The position numbers were made by a program, and so were the translations under genes. From Prevotella sp. (GTDB lineage: Bacteria; Bacteroidota; Bacteroidia; Bacteroidales; Bacteroidaceae): a stretch of 57,470 nt of DNA. Shown here one piece after another: positions 1 through 9,900 of this stretch. Positions within the stretch are counted from its first letter, which is position 1, and each line of letters begins with the position of its first letter. A model generated the notes under the pieces. That model had not been told where the DNA came from, made no database searches, and saw nothing but the letters and a program-made list of their open reading frames with translations. The stretch covers positions 1 to 57,470 of the forward strand of contig JAIJUV010000002.1 of assembly GCA_022732315.1 (NCBI GenBank). The letters run 5' to 3'.

Positions 1-1367
1 CAGTTGGTGATGTATTTCATCAGTTCCGGAGCGTCGCGCCAGATGCTGTTGGTAGGACTCATATCTACCGAAGCATAGAATTTCCAGCCTGGCCATGTAT
101 CGTTCTTAGGCGAATAGGCGGTGCCGTGGAAGAACATGTGGTTTACGCCGGCGCAGAACATCAGGTCCATATCCGGTTTCATCTGGCTCAGGGATGTGCG
201 GAAGTGCTCGGTGAGCCAGGTGAAGGTTTCGCTGGATGTATATTTCTTTCCGGTGATGTGCGCAGCCGATGGAGCATATTTCAGCATGCTGAGGTCGCTG
301 AAGTTAGGACGGGTCTTTCCCGGATCCTTGCGCAGTCCCTTGATGCCGAAATCGGTCAGTCCGAAGCCTTCTATCTCCGGGATATCGACGGCAGCATAGC
401 AGTCGATGAGGTTGGCAGGTGAACCGTGTGCCTGGTTGCGGGTGATGGCACCACGCTTGTTTGCCCATTTGGTCCACTGCTCCGTGAAGTTGTGGAGCAG
501 CATGTCGCCCAGGGTCTCACGGTAGTCGCTTACCACCCCAGCATCGCCATCCAGGAACTCTGGGAACTTATCCTGCAGTTTGTATCCGTGAAATTTCTCG
601 AATTCCGTCAGGAGGTTAGGAGTCCAGTTGGCGCCATACACCTCGTAGCTGTCATTGAAGAAGGTATGCGGATATGGAGTCTTCGATGCTACGAAGGCGC
701 TGTCGATGTGCTGCAGGTAATTGGCCACGGCAGTAGAGTCGAAATGGTCGATGACATATCCCTCTCCTCCAGGTGCGGCACGCTTCACCTTCTGACGGGT
801 GCGGCTTTCATAGAGAGCGATGACGCGTTTCTTGTATTTTTCACCCTCCACAGGGAACGCCTTGATGACCTTCAGCTTGGCGAAGGCACGCTCTTTCTGT
901 GGCACGTTGAATTCTATCTCCATCAGTTTCTGCTTCATATCCACGATGGTATCTACGAACACCGCCTTGCATGCTGCTTCGCTGATAGGCACCCAAGGAC
1001 CTCCGAAAGGCCAGCCAGTTCCGGTGGCCATATCCGTCTCGATGCCCACCTGCTTGTTTTCCTTCTCCACGAACTTGAGCATGTCCATCCATTTAGGCGA
1101 GAGATAAGGGATATCGTTCTTATCGTTGCCCTGCACACCATAGAGCGGTGTGATTTCCACGGCACCGATGCCAGCCTTGGCGTATTCGTCAAGGTTCCAC
1201 TTCAGGTTTTCCTTATCCACGGCAGATCCCATCCACCACCATCTTACGCCCGGCTTGGCTTCCTGCGTAGGGGTAGGGAGGAACTGAGCCTGGCAGTTGA
1301 GTGACGACATCAATGCCATGGCAAAGGATAATCCTATAAATTTATATTTTTGTTTCTTGTTCATCAT
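1..1367 (-). CDS. Alpha-L-rhamnosidase, GH106 family (3' part outside the window)
   Basis: The frame is open from a start at 1367 to the left edge, giving about 455 residues of the N-terminal part. GH106 proteins are usually about 1000 residues or more, so half is missing beyond the edge. Two adjacent ATG codons (1367, 1364) precede a signal peptide with a hydrophobic core ending near NCQAQ. The early block PGVRWWWMGSAVDKENLKW, then GIGAVEITPLYGV and TGTGWPFGGPWV, are typical of the GH106 N-terminal region, and FFNDSYEVYGANWT and SETFTW lie in the catalytic barrel. Family knowledge: GH106 enzymes release alpha-linked L-rhamnose from rhamnogalacturonan or RG-II side chains in the periplasm. 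That suits the neighbouring RG-I lyases and rhamnose catabolic genes. It is transcribed from its own promoter (1413-1420) and separated by a terminator from the gene to its right. Substrate is inferred. Confidence 0.88.
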   Translation of the reverse strand, partial: MMNKKQKYKFIGLSFAMALMSSLNCQAQFLPTPTQEAKPGVRWWWMGSAVDKENLKWNLDEYAKAGIGAVEITPLYGVQGNDKNDIPYLSPKWMDMLKFVEKENKQVGIETDMATGTGWPFGGPWVPISEAACKAVFVDTIVDMKQKLMEIEFNVPQKERAFAKLKVIKAFPVEGEKYKKRVIALYESRTRQKVKRAAPGGEGYVIDHFDSTAVANYLQHIDSAFVASKTPYPHTFFNDSYEVYGANWTPNLLTEFEKFHGYKLQDKFPEFLDGDAGVVSDYRETLGDMLLHNFTEQWTKWANKRGAITRNQAHGSPANLIDCYAAVDIPEIEGFGLTDFGIKGLRKDPGKTRPNFSDLSMLKYAPSAAHITGKKYTSSETFTWLTEHFRTSLSQMKPDMDLMFCAGVNHMFFHGTAYSPKNDTWPGWKFYASVDMSPTNSIWRDAPELMKYITN

Positions 1368-1412
1368 ATTGATGGCTTTTAAGTTTTCCTTAATTGATTA
1401 TTACTTCGGTTG

Positions 1413-1420
1413 CAAAGATA
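1413..1420 (-). promoter_or_regulatory. Promoter -7 element for the GH106 gene
   Basis: On the minus strand the sequence reads TATCTTTG followed by CA, matching the Bacteroidota -7 consensus TAnnTTTG. It lies about 46 bases before the GH106 start codon. No clear -33 element was assigned. Confidence 0.6.
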
Positions 1421-1516
1421 GTGAAAAATACTCAATTACATCTGTGTTATAGTTCTTAAAAATGTAAAATAGTACAAATATGCTAGGTGTTTTGCCAAAA
1501 AGTCAAGGAATTGCAG

Positions 1517-1554
1517 AAAAAAAGATGACCTCGCAAACGCAAGATCATCTTTTT
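1517..1554 (-). terminator. Rho-independent terminator after the AAA-ATPase-like gene
   Basis: On the minus strand GATGA-T-CTTGC, loop GTTT, GCGAG-G-TCATC forms a stem followed by a run of seven T. The gene ending at 1604 reads directly into it. The plus strand also gives a T-rich 3' side, so it may work both ways. Confidence 0.8.
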
Positions 1555-1603
1555 CTTGTTATAGTCTTTTCTTTATATCTTTTTTTATTCTTTTCTTTCT
1601 TCT

Positions 1604-3178
1604 TTATGCTTTTTCCCAATCCAGCAGTCCTTTTCCTTCATCATCCAGTTCGATTCCCAGTCCTATCACTTCTCGCTTGTCAGCCATGAACGGCTCAAGA
1701 TATTGGTTTTTGATGATTTGCTTGACGGCAGCTTCCTTGCCACCATTGTTCTTCAGCTTTAATTCTATTACATAGATGTATCTTGATGTGGTGGCGAGAA
1801 TATCGATTCTGCCTGTGGCGAGCATGTGTTCCACTTCAACCTTCAGTCCGATGGCATTGAGGATGGTGCTGATAATGAGGCGATAGCGTTCTTCCATATC
1901 CATGGAGGCAAGCTTCTTGTTGCTATATGGCACATCGGCAATGAGAGCCTTCATGGATTTCATAGCTTCTGCCAACTGAGCTGTTCCTAACTGGTAGTAC
2001 AGATTGGCTTGCAATGACTGGATATCGCCTTCCTCTCGCAGGGTCAAGGCTGGGAGAACCATTTCATAGAGAGCTTGCTTCACTTCCTCGTTAGGGAATC
2101 CCAGTACATAGCCGAATTCATCGCTGTTCTTGATGGTGAGATAGCCCGACTGATAGAGGAACAGGGCAGCTCCACCGCCCGTTACATCAGATTGTTCCAG
2201 TATATTTCGCAGGATGCGGCAATGGTCGAAATCGCCTAGGCGCAACTCGGCATTGTTTACAAACTTAGGGATGAGAGAGGTGGCGCCCGATGCTGCCCAG
2301 AAGTTACTTAATCTGGATTGCTGTAGTGCATTGACCAGGCTATAAGGATTGTAGATGTCCACCATGTTTTCTTCTGAGAAGTGGTAGCCATCGTAATAAG
2401 CCTTTAATCTATCATGGGTTTCCTGTACGGACCAATGATTGGATTCTGCCATTTTCTCCAATTCTGGCATGAAATTTTCCAAAATTTCCTCTTCTGTAAT
2501 ACCGCAGATTGTGGTATATTCTGGCAAGAAACTGATGTTTGTCAGATTGTTGAGCACCGAGAACAATGAAATCTGAGTGAACTTGGTGATGCCTGTGATA
2601 AAGACAAGCTTCTCGTATTCATCAGCATTCTTAAGTACAGAGAACACGGTGCGATATACTTCCGTGCATGCCTTGTGTTCCGGAGTCTTCCAGGAGTGCT
2701 GTAGGGGTGCATCATACTCATCAATGAGCACGGCAACCTGCAGACCGGTCTGTTCGTATGCTGCAACGATGATGTTTTTGAATCGGTTTGACAGAGCGGT
2801 CAGGGATCTTGGTGTGATGCCATATTGGGTTTCGTATTTGGCGAAGGTCTCGTCAAAGTAAGCCCTGATGCCTTCGGGGGTGGCATCAGCCATGCTCATG
2901 TCGAGTCGAACAACGGGATATGATTTCCATTCTTTCTCCAATGACATGATTTTCAATCCCTCGAAGAGTTCTTTCTTTCCTTCGAAGTACGACTGTAGCG
3001 TATCGACAAGCAATGACTTGCCGAATCGGCGAGGACGGCTCAGGTAATTATATTTAAAGCCGTTGGTTACTAATTTCCAAATAATGTCGGTCTTATCAAC
3101 ATAGAGAAAGTTCTCTTTTCTGATAATCTTGAACGACTGGATGCCTGCTGGCAGCTTTCTGAGATTGTAATTTGTCAT
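1604..3178 (-). CDS. AAA-ATPase-like / PD-(D/E)XK nuclease family protein
   Basis: A 524-residue cytoplasmic protein without signal peptide. The N-terminal half is an AAA-ATPase-like domain: VDKT near residue 27, a Walker-A-like RPRRFGKS (48-55), and a Walker-B-like VLIDEYDAPL near 150. The C-terminal part has the PD-(D/E)XK nuclease-fold signature, with GRIDILATT followed by YVIELKLK. This matches the architecture often annotated AAA-ATPase_like plus PDDEXK_9 (DUF1703-type). The family is present in many copies in Prevotella and Bacteroides; its function is unknown and links to mobile or defence biology are only suspected. It has its own promoter (3233-3240) and terminator (1517-1554), so it is an autonomous unit sitting between the GH106 gene and the esterase genes. 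Nothing ties it to pectin use. Family assignment is confident; function is not. Confidence 0.85.
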   Translation of the reverse strand: MTNYNLRKLPAGIQSFKIIRKENFLYVDKTDIIWKLVTNGFKYNYLSRPRRFGKSLLVDTLQSYFEGKKELFEGLKIMSLEKEWKSYPVVRLDMSMADATPEGIRAYFDETFAKYETQYGITPRSLTALSNRFKNIIVAAYEQTGLQVAVLIDEYDAPLQHSWKTPEHKACTEVYRTVFSVLKNADEYEKLVFITGITKFTQISLFSVLNNLTNISFLPEYTTICGITEEEILENFMPELEKMAESNHWSVQETHDRLKAYYDGYHFSEENMVDIYNPYSLVNALQQSRLSNFWAASGATSLIPKFVNNAELRLGDFDHCRILRNILEQSDVTGGGAALFLYQSGYLTIKNSDEFGYVLGFPNEEVKQALYEMVLPALTLREEGDIQSLQANLYYQLGTAQLAEAMKSMKALIADVPYSNKKLASMDMEERYRLIISTILNAIGLKVEVEHMLATGRIDILATTSRYIYVIELKLKNNGGKEAAVKQIIKNQYLEPFMADKREVIGLGIELDDEGKGLLDWEKA

Positions 3179-3232
3179 ATCCGATACTTTTTAAATGTTC
3201 GAACTACTTGCCTGCTGTAGCTTAACTTTTTG

Positions 3233-3240
3233 CAAAGGTA
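3233..3240 (-). promoter_or_regulatory. Promoter -7 element for the AAA-ATPase-like gene
   Basis: The minus strand reads TACCTTTG followed by CA, matching TAnnTTTG, about 55 bases upstream of the start at 3178. Confidence 0.6.
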
Positions 3241-3347
3241 CAGAGAAAAAATGGTTACGCCAAGAAAAACCGGTATAAAAATATTTAATGGCACTGGAAA
3301 ACTAGCCTATTCTTGATACCTGGCAAAACGTGAGGTGTCAAGAAGAA

Positions 3348-3381
3348 GGAAAGGTGGTCATCGGCTGATGATCACCTTTCC
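3348..3381 (-). terminator. Terminator hairpin overlapping the end of the deacetylase gene
   Basis: Arms 3348-3362 and 3367-3381 are complementary over 15 bases with one wobble pair and a 4-base loop. The left half of the hairpin on the minus strand encodes the last codons and stop of the polysaccharide deacetylase gene. A pyrimidine-rich tract follows. Confidence 0.7.
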
Positions 3382-4305
3382 TTTTGATGGTTCTATCTGA
3401 ATCAGATATTTTTCGTCTTTATATTTGACGGCAAGGTTCTTGCCTGCCTGCGTCGCCTTGATGGGTTGGAAATCCAAAATCAGGGTGAGTGGTACTTGGA
3501 AGATGTTCTTGTTGAGTTTCATCTTCGGGGTAACCATTATCTGGTTCTTCCTGGCTTTTATCTTCAGGGTGGTGTTGTCACGCTCCTGCTGGTAGGCTGC
3601 TACATCATGAAAGGTAGCAATCCAGAGTTTCCCATTCTGGGCTTGGTTCAGGGCGTAATCGAACATTTTCCAGAGACGGGTCTCATCGCCGAAGCTGTCG
3701 TATCCCATGCGGATGCCGTGGGTCATTGTTACTGCCCATTCACCTTTATCAATCACTCCTTGTAGATAATTCTCAAACCATTCCTGGGTGCGCTTGCTGC
3801 CAAGACTAACCTGATAGGTGCGCGTACCCACACGATCTTTACTGCAGTATGCCACCGCCCCGTCGCTCTTCCTGTTGCCTGGATAGAAATAGGTGCGAGG
3901 GAAGATGCCAGTGTGCTGATAGATGAGTGTGTCGTTGTGCTGCACCTCGTAGCGCAGTTCATCCTGAGTCAGTTTTGATACGTTCTTGTGGTTGTAGCCA
4001 TGACTCGTCATCTCCTGTCCATCCAGCGCCATTTTTTTTGCCTGTTTCCAGGTAAAGGTTTGCTTCTCGGGGTTCTTGGGCTGTTGGTTCATGCGTGAAC
4101 CGATGAGGCAGAAGGTGCCCTTGATGCCCAGTTCTTTCATCTTCGGGAAAAGGATGGAGTATTGCTCTTTGAGACCATCATCGAAGGTAAAGGAGATGGC
4201 AGCCTTTCTGTTGTCGGCATACTTGGCGATGGAAATACTTTGAGCATGAATGCCCGAAGGCACCATGCTCAAAAGTGAAAGTATAATGTAACCTATTGAT
4301 CTCAT
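3358..4305 (-). CDS. Secreted polysaccharide deacetylase (NodB-like, CE4-type)
   Basis: A 315-residue protein with a signal peptide ending near HAQS (residue 22). The NodB signature motifs are visible. SFTFDDG (residues 38-44) has the catalytic-base and metal-ligand aspartates. SHGYNH (101-106) has two zinc-ligand histidines. YFYPGNRKS (139-147) is followed by a THG motif. These predict a metal-dependent deacetylase acting on N- or O-acetylated carbohydrate in the periplasm. About 65 C-terminal residues after the catalytic domain look like a small beta-rich domain. The start lies 4 bases after the stop of the SASA-type esterase gene, so the two are co-transcribed. In this setting it probably de-esterifies pectin, but CE4 members also act on chitin, xylan or peptidoglycan, so the substrate is open. 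Confidence 0.82.
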   Translation of the reverse strand: MRSIGYIILSLLSMVPSGIHAQSISIAKYADNRKAAISFTFDDGLKEQYSILFPKMKELGIKGTFCLIGSRMNQQPKNPEKQTFTWKQAKKMALDGQEMTSHGYNHKNVSKLTQDELRYEVQHNDTLIYQHTGIFPRTYFYPGNRKSDGAVAYCSKDRVGTRTYQVSLGSKRTQEWFENYLQGVIDKGEWAVTMTHGIRMGYDSFGDETRLWKMFDYALNQAQNGKLWIATFHDVAAYQQERDNTTLKIKARKNQIMVTPKMKLNKNIFQVPLTLILDFQPIKATQAGKNLAVKYKDEKYLIQIEPSKGKVIISR

Positions 4306-4309
4306 GTCT

Positions 4310-5185
4310 TTACTTCAGAAGTTTTTTCTTCTCAATAAGCTGGAACATCTTGTTGCCCAATTCCTGAGCCCCCTCGGCATCGAAGTGCAGAACATCGCTG
4401 CGCAGGCTGGCATTTGGCACATCTACCACATAGATATTCTTGTCTTCCTGGGCAAGTCGATGCTGTGCATCTTCCACACCTTGGCTCCACTGCTTGCTCT
4501 TATGTGAGATTCCACCTATTATAATAGGTAGGTTGGCATATTTCTTATTGCCTGTTTTCTCTACAAGATAGGTGCGGATATAGGTGAGCATCTGCTTCAG
4601 GTTGTGATAGTAGTTCTTTGCCTGATGGCGGTCGCTTTCTCCCTGGTGCCAGAGCATGAATTTGATGTCGTATCCCTCTGGCAGATGGCTCAGCTGGTTG
4701 TCGATGCAGGCACCGATATTCTCGGTGAAAGCCTTGAGCAGGCTCTTTCCGCCCTTGTCGGAAGCCACGTTTTTGGCAAGGTATTCTGGTGAAGCATTCC
4801 AGTATTGCTTGCTAGTGCTGCGGCAGAGGGTGTCGATGGCGGTGCCGCCCAGACTCTCCTTAATGACGTAGAAGTTCTTTTTGAGTTTCTTCTCTACGTT
4901 CCAATATACGATGGCATCGTAAGCCCAGCGACCCGGTTTGTTTCGGTTGTTGATTCGGGGCCAGAAGGTCTCGAACTTACCTTCGCCTGAGAGGCTGCTG
5001 GAACCGAAACTCCACTGGCAGTATTTGTATTTCTGCTTCTGGATTTCGGCAGGAAGGTCGGTGTTCATCACTCGTCCATCGGTGTTCGACTGTCCAGCGG
5101 TGAGGATTACCACGGCTGGCTGTTTCTTGGCAGCCGCTGGCATCAGGCTCATGGCTGCGAATAAAATGCAGATAATTTTCTTCAT
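4310..5185 (-). CDS. Secreted carbohydrate esterase, SASA/SGNH type (sialate O-acetylesterase-like)
   Basis: A 291-residue protein with signal peptide MKKIICILFAAMSLMPAAA. The SGNH-like nucleophile motif TAGQSNTDGR places the catalytic serine near residue 33. WHQGESD is the conserved central block of the SASA family (DUF303), and SDVLHFDAEG near residue 264 supplies the C-terminal Asp-x-x-His pair. Family knowledge: these enzymes remove O-acetyl groups from sugars such as xylan, pectin or sialic acid. It is the first gene of a two-gene unit with the polysaccharide deacetylase, read from a promoter at 5224-5231. Both are probably extracytoplasmic de-esterifying enzymes of the pectin region. 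The exact substrate cannot be read from the sequence. Confidence 0.82.
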   Translation of the reverse strand: MKKIICILFAAMSLMPAAAKKQPAVVILTAGQSNTDGRVMNTDLPAEIQKQKYKYCQWSFGSSSLSGEGKFETFWPRINNRNKPGRWAYDAIVYWNVEKKLKKNFYVIKESLGGTAIDTLCRSTSKQYWNASPEYLAKNVASDKGGKSLLKAFTENIGACIDNQLSHLPEGYDIKFMLWHQGESDRHQAKNYYHNLKQMLTYIRTYLVEKTGNKKYANLPIIIGGISHKSKQWSQGVEDAQHRLAQEDKNIYVVDVPNASLRSDVLHFDAEGAQELGNKMFQLIEKKKLLK

Positions 5186-5223
5186 CTTCTGATTGTATTG
5201 TTATGTTGTTATTGATTTGCCTG

Positions 5224-5231
5224 CAAAATTA
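5224..5231 (-). promoter_or_regulatory. Promoter -7 element for the SASA esterase unit
   Basis: The minus strand reads TAATTTTG followed by CA, matching TAnnTTTG, about 38 bases before the start at 5185. Confidence 0.6.
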
Positions 5232-5244
5232 CGCAATAAAAAAG

Positions 5245-5283
5245 AAAAAGGCGTGGTTATATCGTTCGAAACCACGCCTTTTT
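5245..5283 (-). terminator. Terminator of the SusCD operon
   Basis: AAAAAGGCGTGGTT (5245-5258) and AACCACGCCTTTTT (5270-5283) form a perfect 14-base inverted repeat around an 11-base loop, with a T run on the minus strand after the SusD gene. Confidence 0.9.
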
Positions 5284-5363
5284 GTGTCAATTATGCCTAT
5301 AAAGACATGAATTTATGTGTAGAAAAGCAATTCATCCTTCATTTTTGAGATGAAATTCGGCTT

Positions 5364-6956
5364 TTAGTATCCCTTGTTTTGGGTGTATAGCCCCTTGCGT
5401 ACTTCTATCTGACTTTGTGGGATAGGATAGAGATACATGTCGGCGTTCACACGGTTGGCGTATTGCTTGTAGGTGCCATTCTCGGTGTCATCATCATCAA
5501 TGAACATCTGCTTGATGGTATCTACATACTCGTTTCTGCGAACCAGGTCAAACCATCTTACGCCTTCTTCGGCAAGTTCGTATCTGCGCTCATCCTGCAC
5601 AGCCTTCTGGAATTCTTCTTCAGATAAGTTGATGTCCAGATCAGCAAGTCCTGCGCGGCGACGAATCTTGTTCACCACTTCTCTGCCTTCGATGGTATTG
5701 CCCACGCACTCTGCATAAAGCAACATGATGTCTTCGATGCGGAGTAGCTGGAAGTTCTGTGGCCAGTAGCTGCGATCAACGATAGTGGCATCCATATCCG
5801 ACATTCCAAACTTGGCACGCTTCACCTTGCTTTCGAAATACTTTGTATAGAACGTTTTTCCTTCGCTGGTTACGATGTTACCGTCTTCATCTACAGTCTC
5901 CTTGAGGTTGAGGGTTCCGTCGGCACGTTTGTCTATATATTCTCCCGTAATTTCATCTTTGGCAATGAAGTGGCGCTGGAGTCCTCGTTCTATATAAACG
6001 TGGGTACCAGTCACGAGGTTGTTGCCGCACCAGTCTGTGCCTGGGTTGCTATGTACGGTGAGTGTTACCATCGGATTGCCCTGTCCGGCTTCTGCGATAT
6101 ACTGAATCTCGAAGATGGCATACTTGTTATCGTTCTCGTGCAGCCAGCTCTGGTTCCAGGCGTCCATGTCGGCCATCCAATACTTGTTCCTGGCTGTGGC
6201 ATAATCGATAACCTCCTTGAAGAGCTGCTGTGCCTCTGCTTTCTTGGCTGTATCGTTGAGTGGGAAGCCTGCCATGGTGAGATATACTTTACCCAGGAAT
6301 CCCTTGGCTGCCACCTGGGTAAGGCGCTCGTTGTGTGCCTTGCCCTGATAATCGGAAGCCGTCTCTGCCAGGTTTTCTACTGCATATTGCAAATCGGGTA
6401 CGATGATGCTGTTATATACATCTACCGCCTCGCTCTGTCTCAATTCAAACGACTGGTTGGTAGTGAGAATATGGGTAGGAGCAGGAACTCTGCCAAAGAA
6501 TCTGACCAGGTCGAAGTAAGCCAGGGCTCTGATGCAGCGTGCCTCTGCCTTATACTGCTTCTTTACTTTCAGGTCGTTGAAGTCGAGTGCCTCTATTTTG
6601 TCGAGGAAGGTGTTGGCGGCGGATACAATCTTGAAGTAATCGCTCCAGCATCCCGACACGATGTTGTCGGTAAGAAGACCATTGGCATTAAAGGTGGCCA
6701 CATCGGCATAGTCGTTCTGCTTGCTGTCTGTGAGCACCCAGGTATTGTCTGAACGGAGTTCGCTCATGGCGAAGAGATACTTAGGTATAGGCTTCAGCGT
6801 TCCGTAAAGTCCGGTAAGAGCCTGGTCCATCTGAGCTTCTGTCTGGTAGAAGTTATCAGTGGTCTCCGTGTTCTTTGGTGTTACCGTGAGGAAATCATCA
6901 CAGGCTGTGAGACTCAGGGCTGCTACACCTATTATAATATACTGATATAGTTTCAT
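5364..6956 (-). CDS. susD: SusD/RagB-family outer-membrane glycan-binding lipoprotein
   Basis: A 530-residue protein with a lipoprotein signal; the lipobox LTAC places the modified cysteine at residue 19, followed by DDFL, the usual SusD start. TPKNTETTDNFYQTEAQMDQALTG is the conserved N-terminal helical region, and the C-terminal part has the family blocks around ERRYELAEEGVRWFDLVR and YLYPIPQSQI. SusD proteins cap the SusC channel on the cell surface and bind oligosaccharides. The gene lies 15 bases after the SusC gene and is the last gene before a strong terminator. No SusE/SusF or other surface glycan-binding gene follows it. Its ligand is inferred to be rhamnogalacturonan oligosaccharide from the flanking PL9 and esterase genes. 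Confidence 0.95.
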   Translation of the reverse strand: MKLYQYIIIGVAALSLTACDDFLTVTPKNTETTDNFYQTEAQMDQALTGLYGTLKPIPKYLFAMSELRSDNTWVLTDSKQNDYADVATFNANGLLTDNIVSGCWSDYFKIVSAANTFLDKIEALDFNDLKVKKQYKAEARCIRALAYFDLVRFFGRVPAPTHILTTNQSFELRQSEAVDVYNSIIVPDLQYAVENLAETASDYQGKAHNERLTQVAAKGFLGKVYLTMAGFPLNDTAKKAEAQQLFKEVIDYATARNKYWMADMDAWNQSWLHENDNKYAIFEIQYIAEAGQGNPMVTLTVHSNPGTDWCGNNLVTGTHVYIERGLQRHFIAKDEITGEYIDKRADGTLNLKETVDEDGNIVTSEGKTFYTKYFESKVKRAKFGMSDMDATIVDRSYWPQNFQLLRIEDIMLLYAECVGNTIEGREVVNKIRRRAGLADLDINLSEEEFQKAVQDERRYELAEEGVRWFDLVRRNEYVDTIKQMFIDDDDTENGTYKQYANRVNADMYLYPIPQSQIEVRKGLYTQNKGY

Positions 6957-6971
6957 AATTGTTTTGCTTGT

Positions 6972-9900
6972 TTAGAATTGAATATTTACACCAAAATTGA
7001 ATGTTCTTGCCATTGGATATGCTCCGTAATCGTAGCTTGAGATGCGGCTTGTTGAGTTGTTGCTTTCTGGTGAATAACCTCCATCATATGAATCAATCAT
7101 GAATACATTCTCTACACTGGCACTGAGGAGAACGTTACTGATAAATGCCTTTTTAGGCATGCGCCAGTTGTAAGAGAGGGTTACATTCTTCAACTTGATG
7201 AAGTCGCTGCTGTAGAGCCAGCGGTTATCATACTCTTCGTTGATACCCGATCCCCATGCACGTGGTGTATGGCCATCGCCCGGGTCGCTTTCAGAGAACC
7301 ACATGTTCTTCCACTTTCTCAATACATTCACCGATGTTCCCATACCCTGACGGTCGAAGGCACGGCCTAGCGCACCATATATCTTACCACCAGTCTGTGC
7401 CGTAATGAGGAAAGAGGCTGTCCAATTCTTATACTTGAAGCTGTTGGTCATACCATAGGTGCATGATGGCTGCGGATGTCCCATGTGAACACGGTCGGCC
7501 TCGGTAATCTTACCATCTGGCACACCATCTGGACCACTGACATCACGATAACGAACCGTACCTACTACCGAACCTGTCTGGGTAGGATATTTCTTCAAAT
7601 CCTCGGCAGTCTCGTAAACGCCTACAGCATCATAGAGATAGTATTCGCCTGCAGGGCGACCCACTTCAATCACCTGGGTAGAATGGTCATAGCCTGTAAA
7701 GATGGTAGAGTTAGCTCCCAAGTCAATCACCTTATTCTTGTTCCAGGAGAACTGGAAGTTGGTGGTCCAGCGCAATCTTCCCGTCAGGTTCTCTGTTTTC
7801 AATTCCAGTTCGATACCTGTGTTCCGGATATTGCCCACATTGGTATATCCACGTGTATAACCCATATCGGCAGGCAGGGTAATCTGATAAAGCATATCAC
7901 GGATATTCTTCATGTAGTAATCCACAGCCAAAGAAATGCGATTGTTGAAGAGCCCCAGGTCGATACCGGCATTCCATGAATCCGTCTTCTGCCATCCCAA
8001 CTCATCATTGGCGGTGCTTCCCGGGATGAAACCCGTGGTCAGTTTGCCGTCCTGGCTATAGTTGTTGTTACTGAGTATGCCATAGGCAGAGTTGCTCGGG
8101 ATAGAGTTAGAGCCATTTACACCATAGCTTATACGGAGTTTTGCCTGATTTACCAGCCAGTTGTTCTTCCAGAACTTCTCGTTGCTGGCTCTCCATGCAC
8201 CAGAAACGGCAGGGAAGGTGCCCCATTTCTTATTCTTTCCGAATCGGCTGCTACCATCTCTTCGGATGCTGGCATTGAGTAAATAGCGGCTATCGAAGCC
8301 ATATTCTGCACGGCCAAAGTAAGATACCAGTCGGTCTTCTGTGTTATAAACAGCAGATACATTCTTCAATGTAACGGTGGTCATATCCGAGAATCCGCCA
8401 TTCAGGGCATTGTTTGGATATTGTGTGGCACCAATGGTGTAAGAACTTCCGTCCTTGGTCATTTCCACAGACCAGCCGCCCACCACATTGAGATGATGCT
8501 TGCCGAAATCCTTATTATAAGTGGCAGTGGCTTGACCTAAATATTTATGGCTGCGACTACCTGTCCAGCTTCCGTCGCTATAATATCCTTCAGGATAAGA
8601 AGCCCAATATCTATTAAGGCTGCTTGGGGTGAAGCGATGGCGCTCGCTGTTGACAAACAGCCAGCTGCCCAAAACTTCGACTGTCAGTTCCGGAAGAATC
8701 TGATAACGGGCAAAAGCAGATGCATTGAGTCGGATTTTCTCGTCACGATAGCTGGAGTATTCCATGTTGGCAATAGGACTAATCGCACTTCCTGCCCAGA
8801 GATAGCGAGTGTATGGCTGGGCACCGGTATAGAGTCCGGCTTCGGCTTCGGCAACCGGAGCCAGGGTCAGGGCCAGCTGGGCGGTATTGCCCTTGCCGTC
8901 CACGTTGCCACCCTTGGTAACGGTAAATTGTGGAGCCAGGTCGAATCCCAAGGTCAACTTGTCCTTGACGGTGGTCTGTGCGCTCATCTTAAGATTGATG
9001 CGTTCGAATCCTGTCTTGATAACGATACCTTCCTGGTTGACATAGCCCAGGGAAGCACGGAAGTTGCTCTTCTTGTTGCCTGATGAAACAGAGAGGTTGT
9101 AATTTTGTGCCAGGGCTGTCTGGAAGATTTCCTTCTGCCAGTCGATGAGAGAGAGACCGCCATAGTTTGGCATATCCCATCGAGGATCGTTTACATAGTT
9201 TACGCTCACACTGCCGATGAAGGCGATGCGTTCAGCGTAAGTATCGGTTTCCTTTGCACCCTTTAATCCATATTGGTTGACGTAGCGCACATTGTTAGCC
9301 TTCTTTCTCCATTCAATCCACTCAGTAGGACTCATGATGTCCATGTATCGTTCGGGAGCGTTCAGGGAATAGTCGGCACTGAAGTTTACTCTCACCTTGC
9401 CCTCATCATTACCTTTCTTGGATGTGATGATTACTACACCATTGGCACCACGGCTTCCATAGATGGCGCTGGAAGATGCATCCTTCAATACCTCGATGCT
9501 CTCGATGTCCTGAGGGTTGAGGTTGACGAGGTCGAAGTCTTCGTCCATAGGAACGCCATCTACCACGAAGAGAGGATTTGAGTTGCCACTCTCGTTGATA
9601 GATGTTGCACCACGCACGTTGATCTGAACGCCACTGCCTGGCGCACCGCTGGTGGTACGGATTTCAACACCAGCCAACTCTCCCTGCAAAGCACTTGCAA
9701 TATTGCTCACAGGACGGTCTTTCAACTGGTCTCCCTTTACTTTGGCTACGGCATTGGTTACATCGCCTTTTTTAACGGAACCATAACCGATAACCACCAC
9801 TTCGTCCATCATTTTGGAATCTTCCTGCAGGGTGGTACTAGCCTTGTTGCCTTTGATGCTGACTTTCTTGGTCTTCATGCCGATGTAGGAAACTTCTACC

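Noticed and set aside
426..1304. 292-codon open frame on the plus strand
   Set aside because: Antisense to the GH106 gene, whose own frame shows a signal peptide and family motifs.
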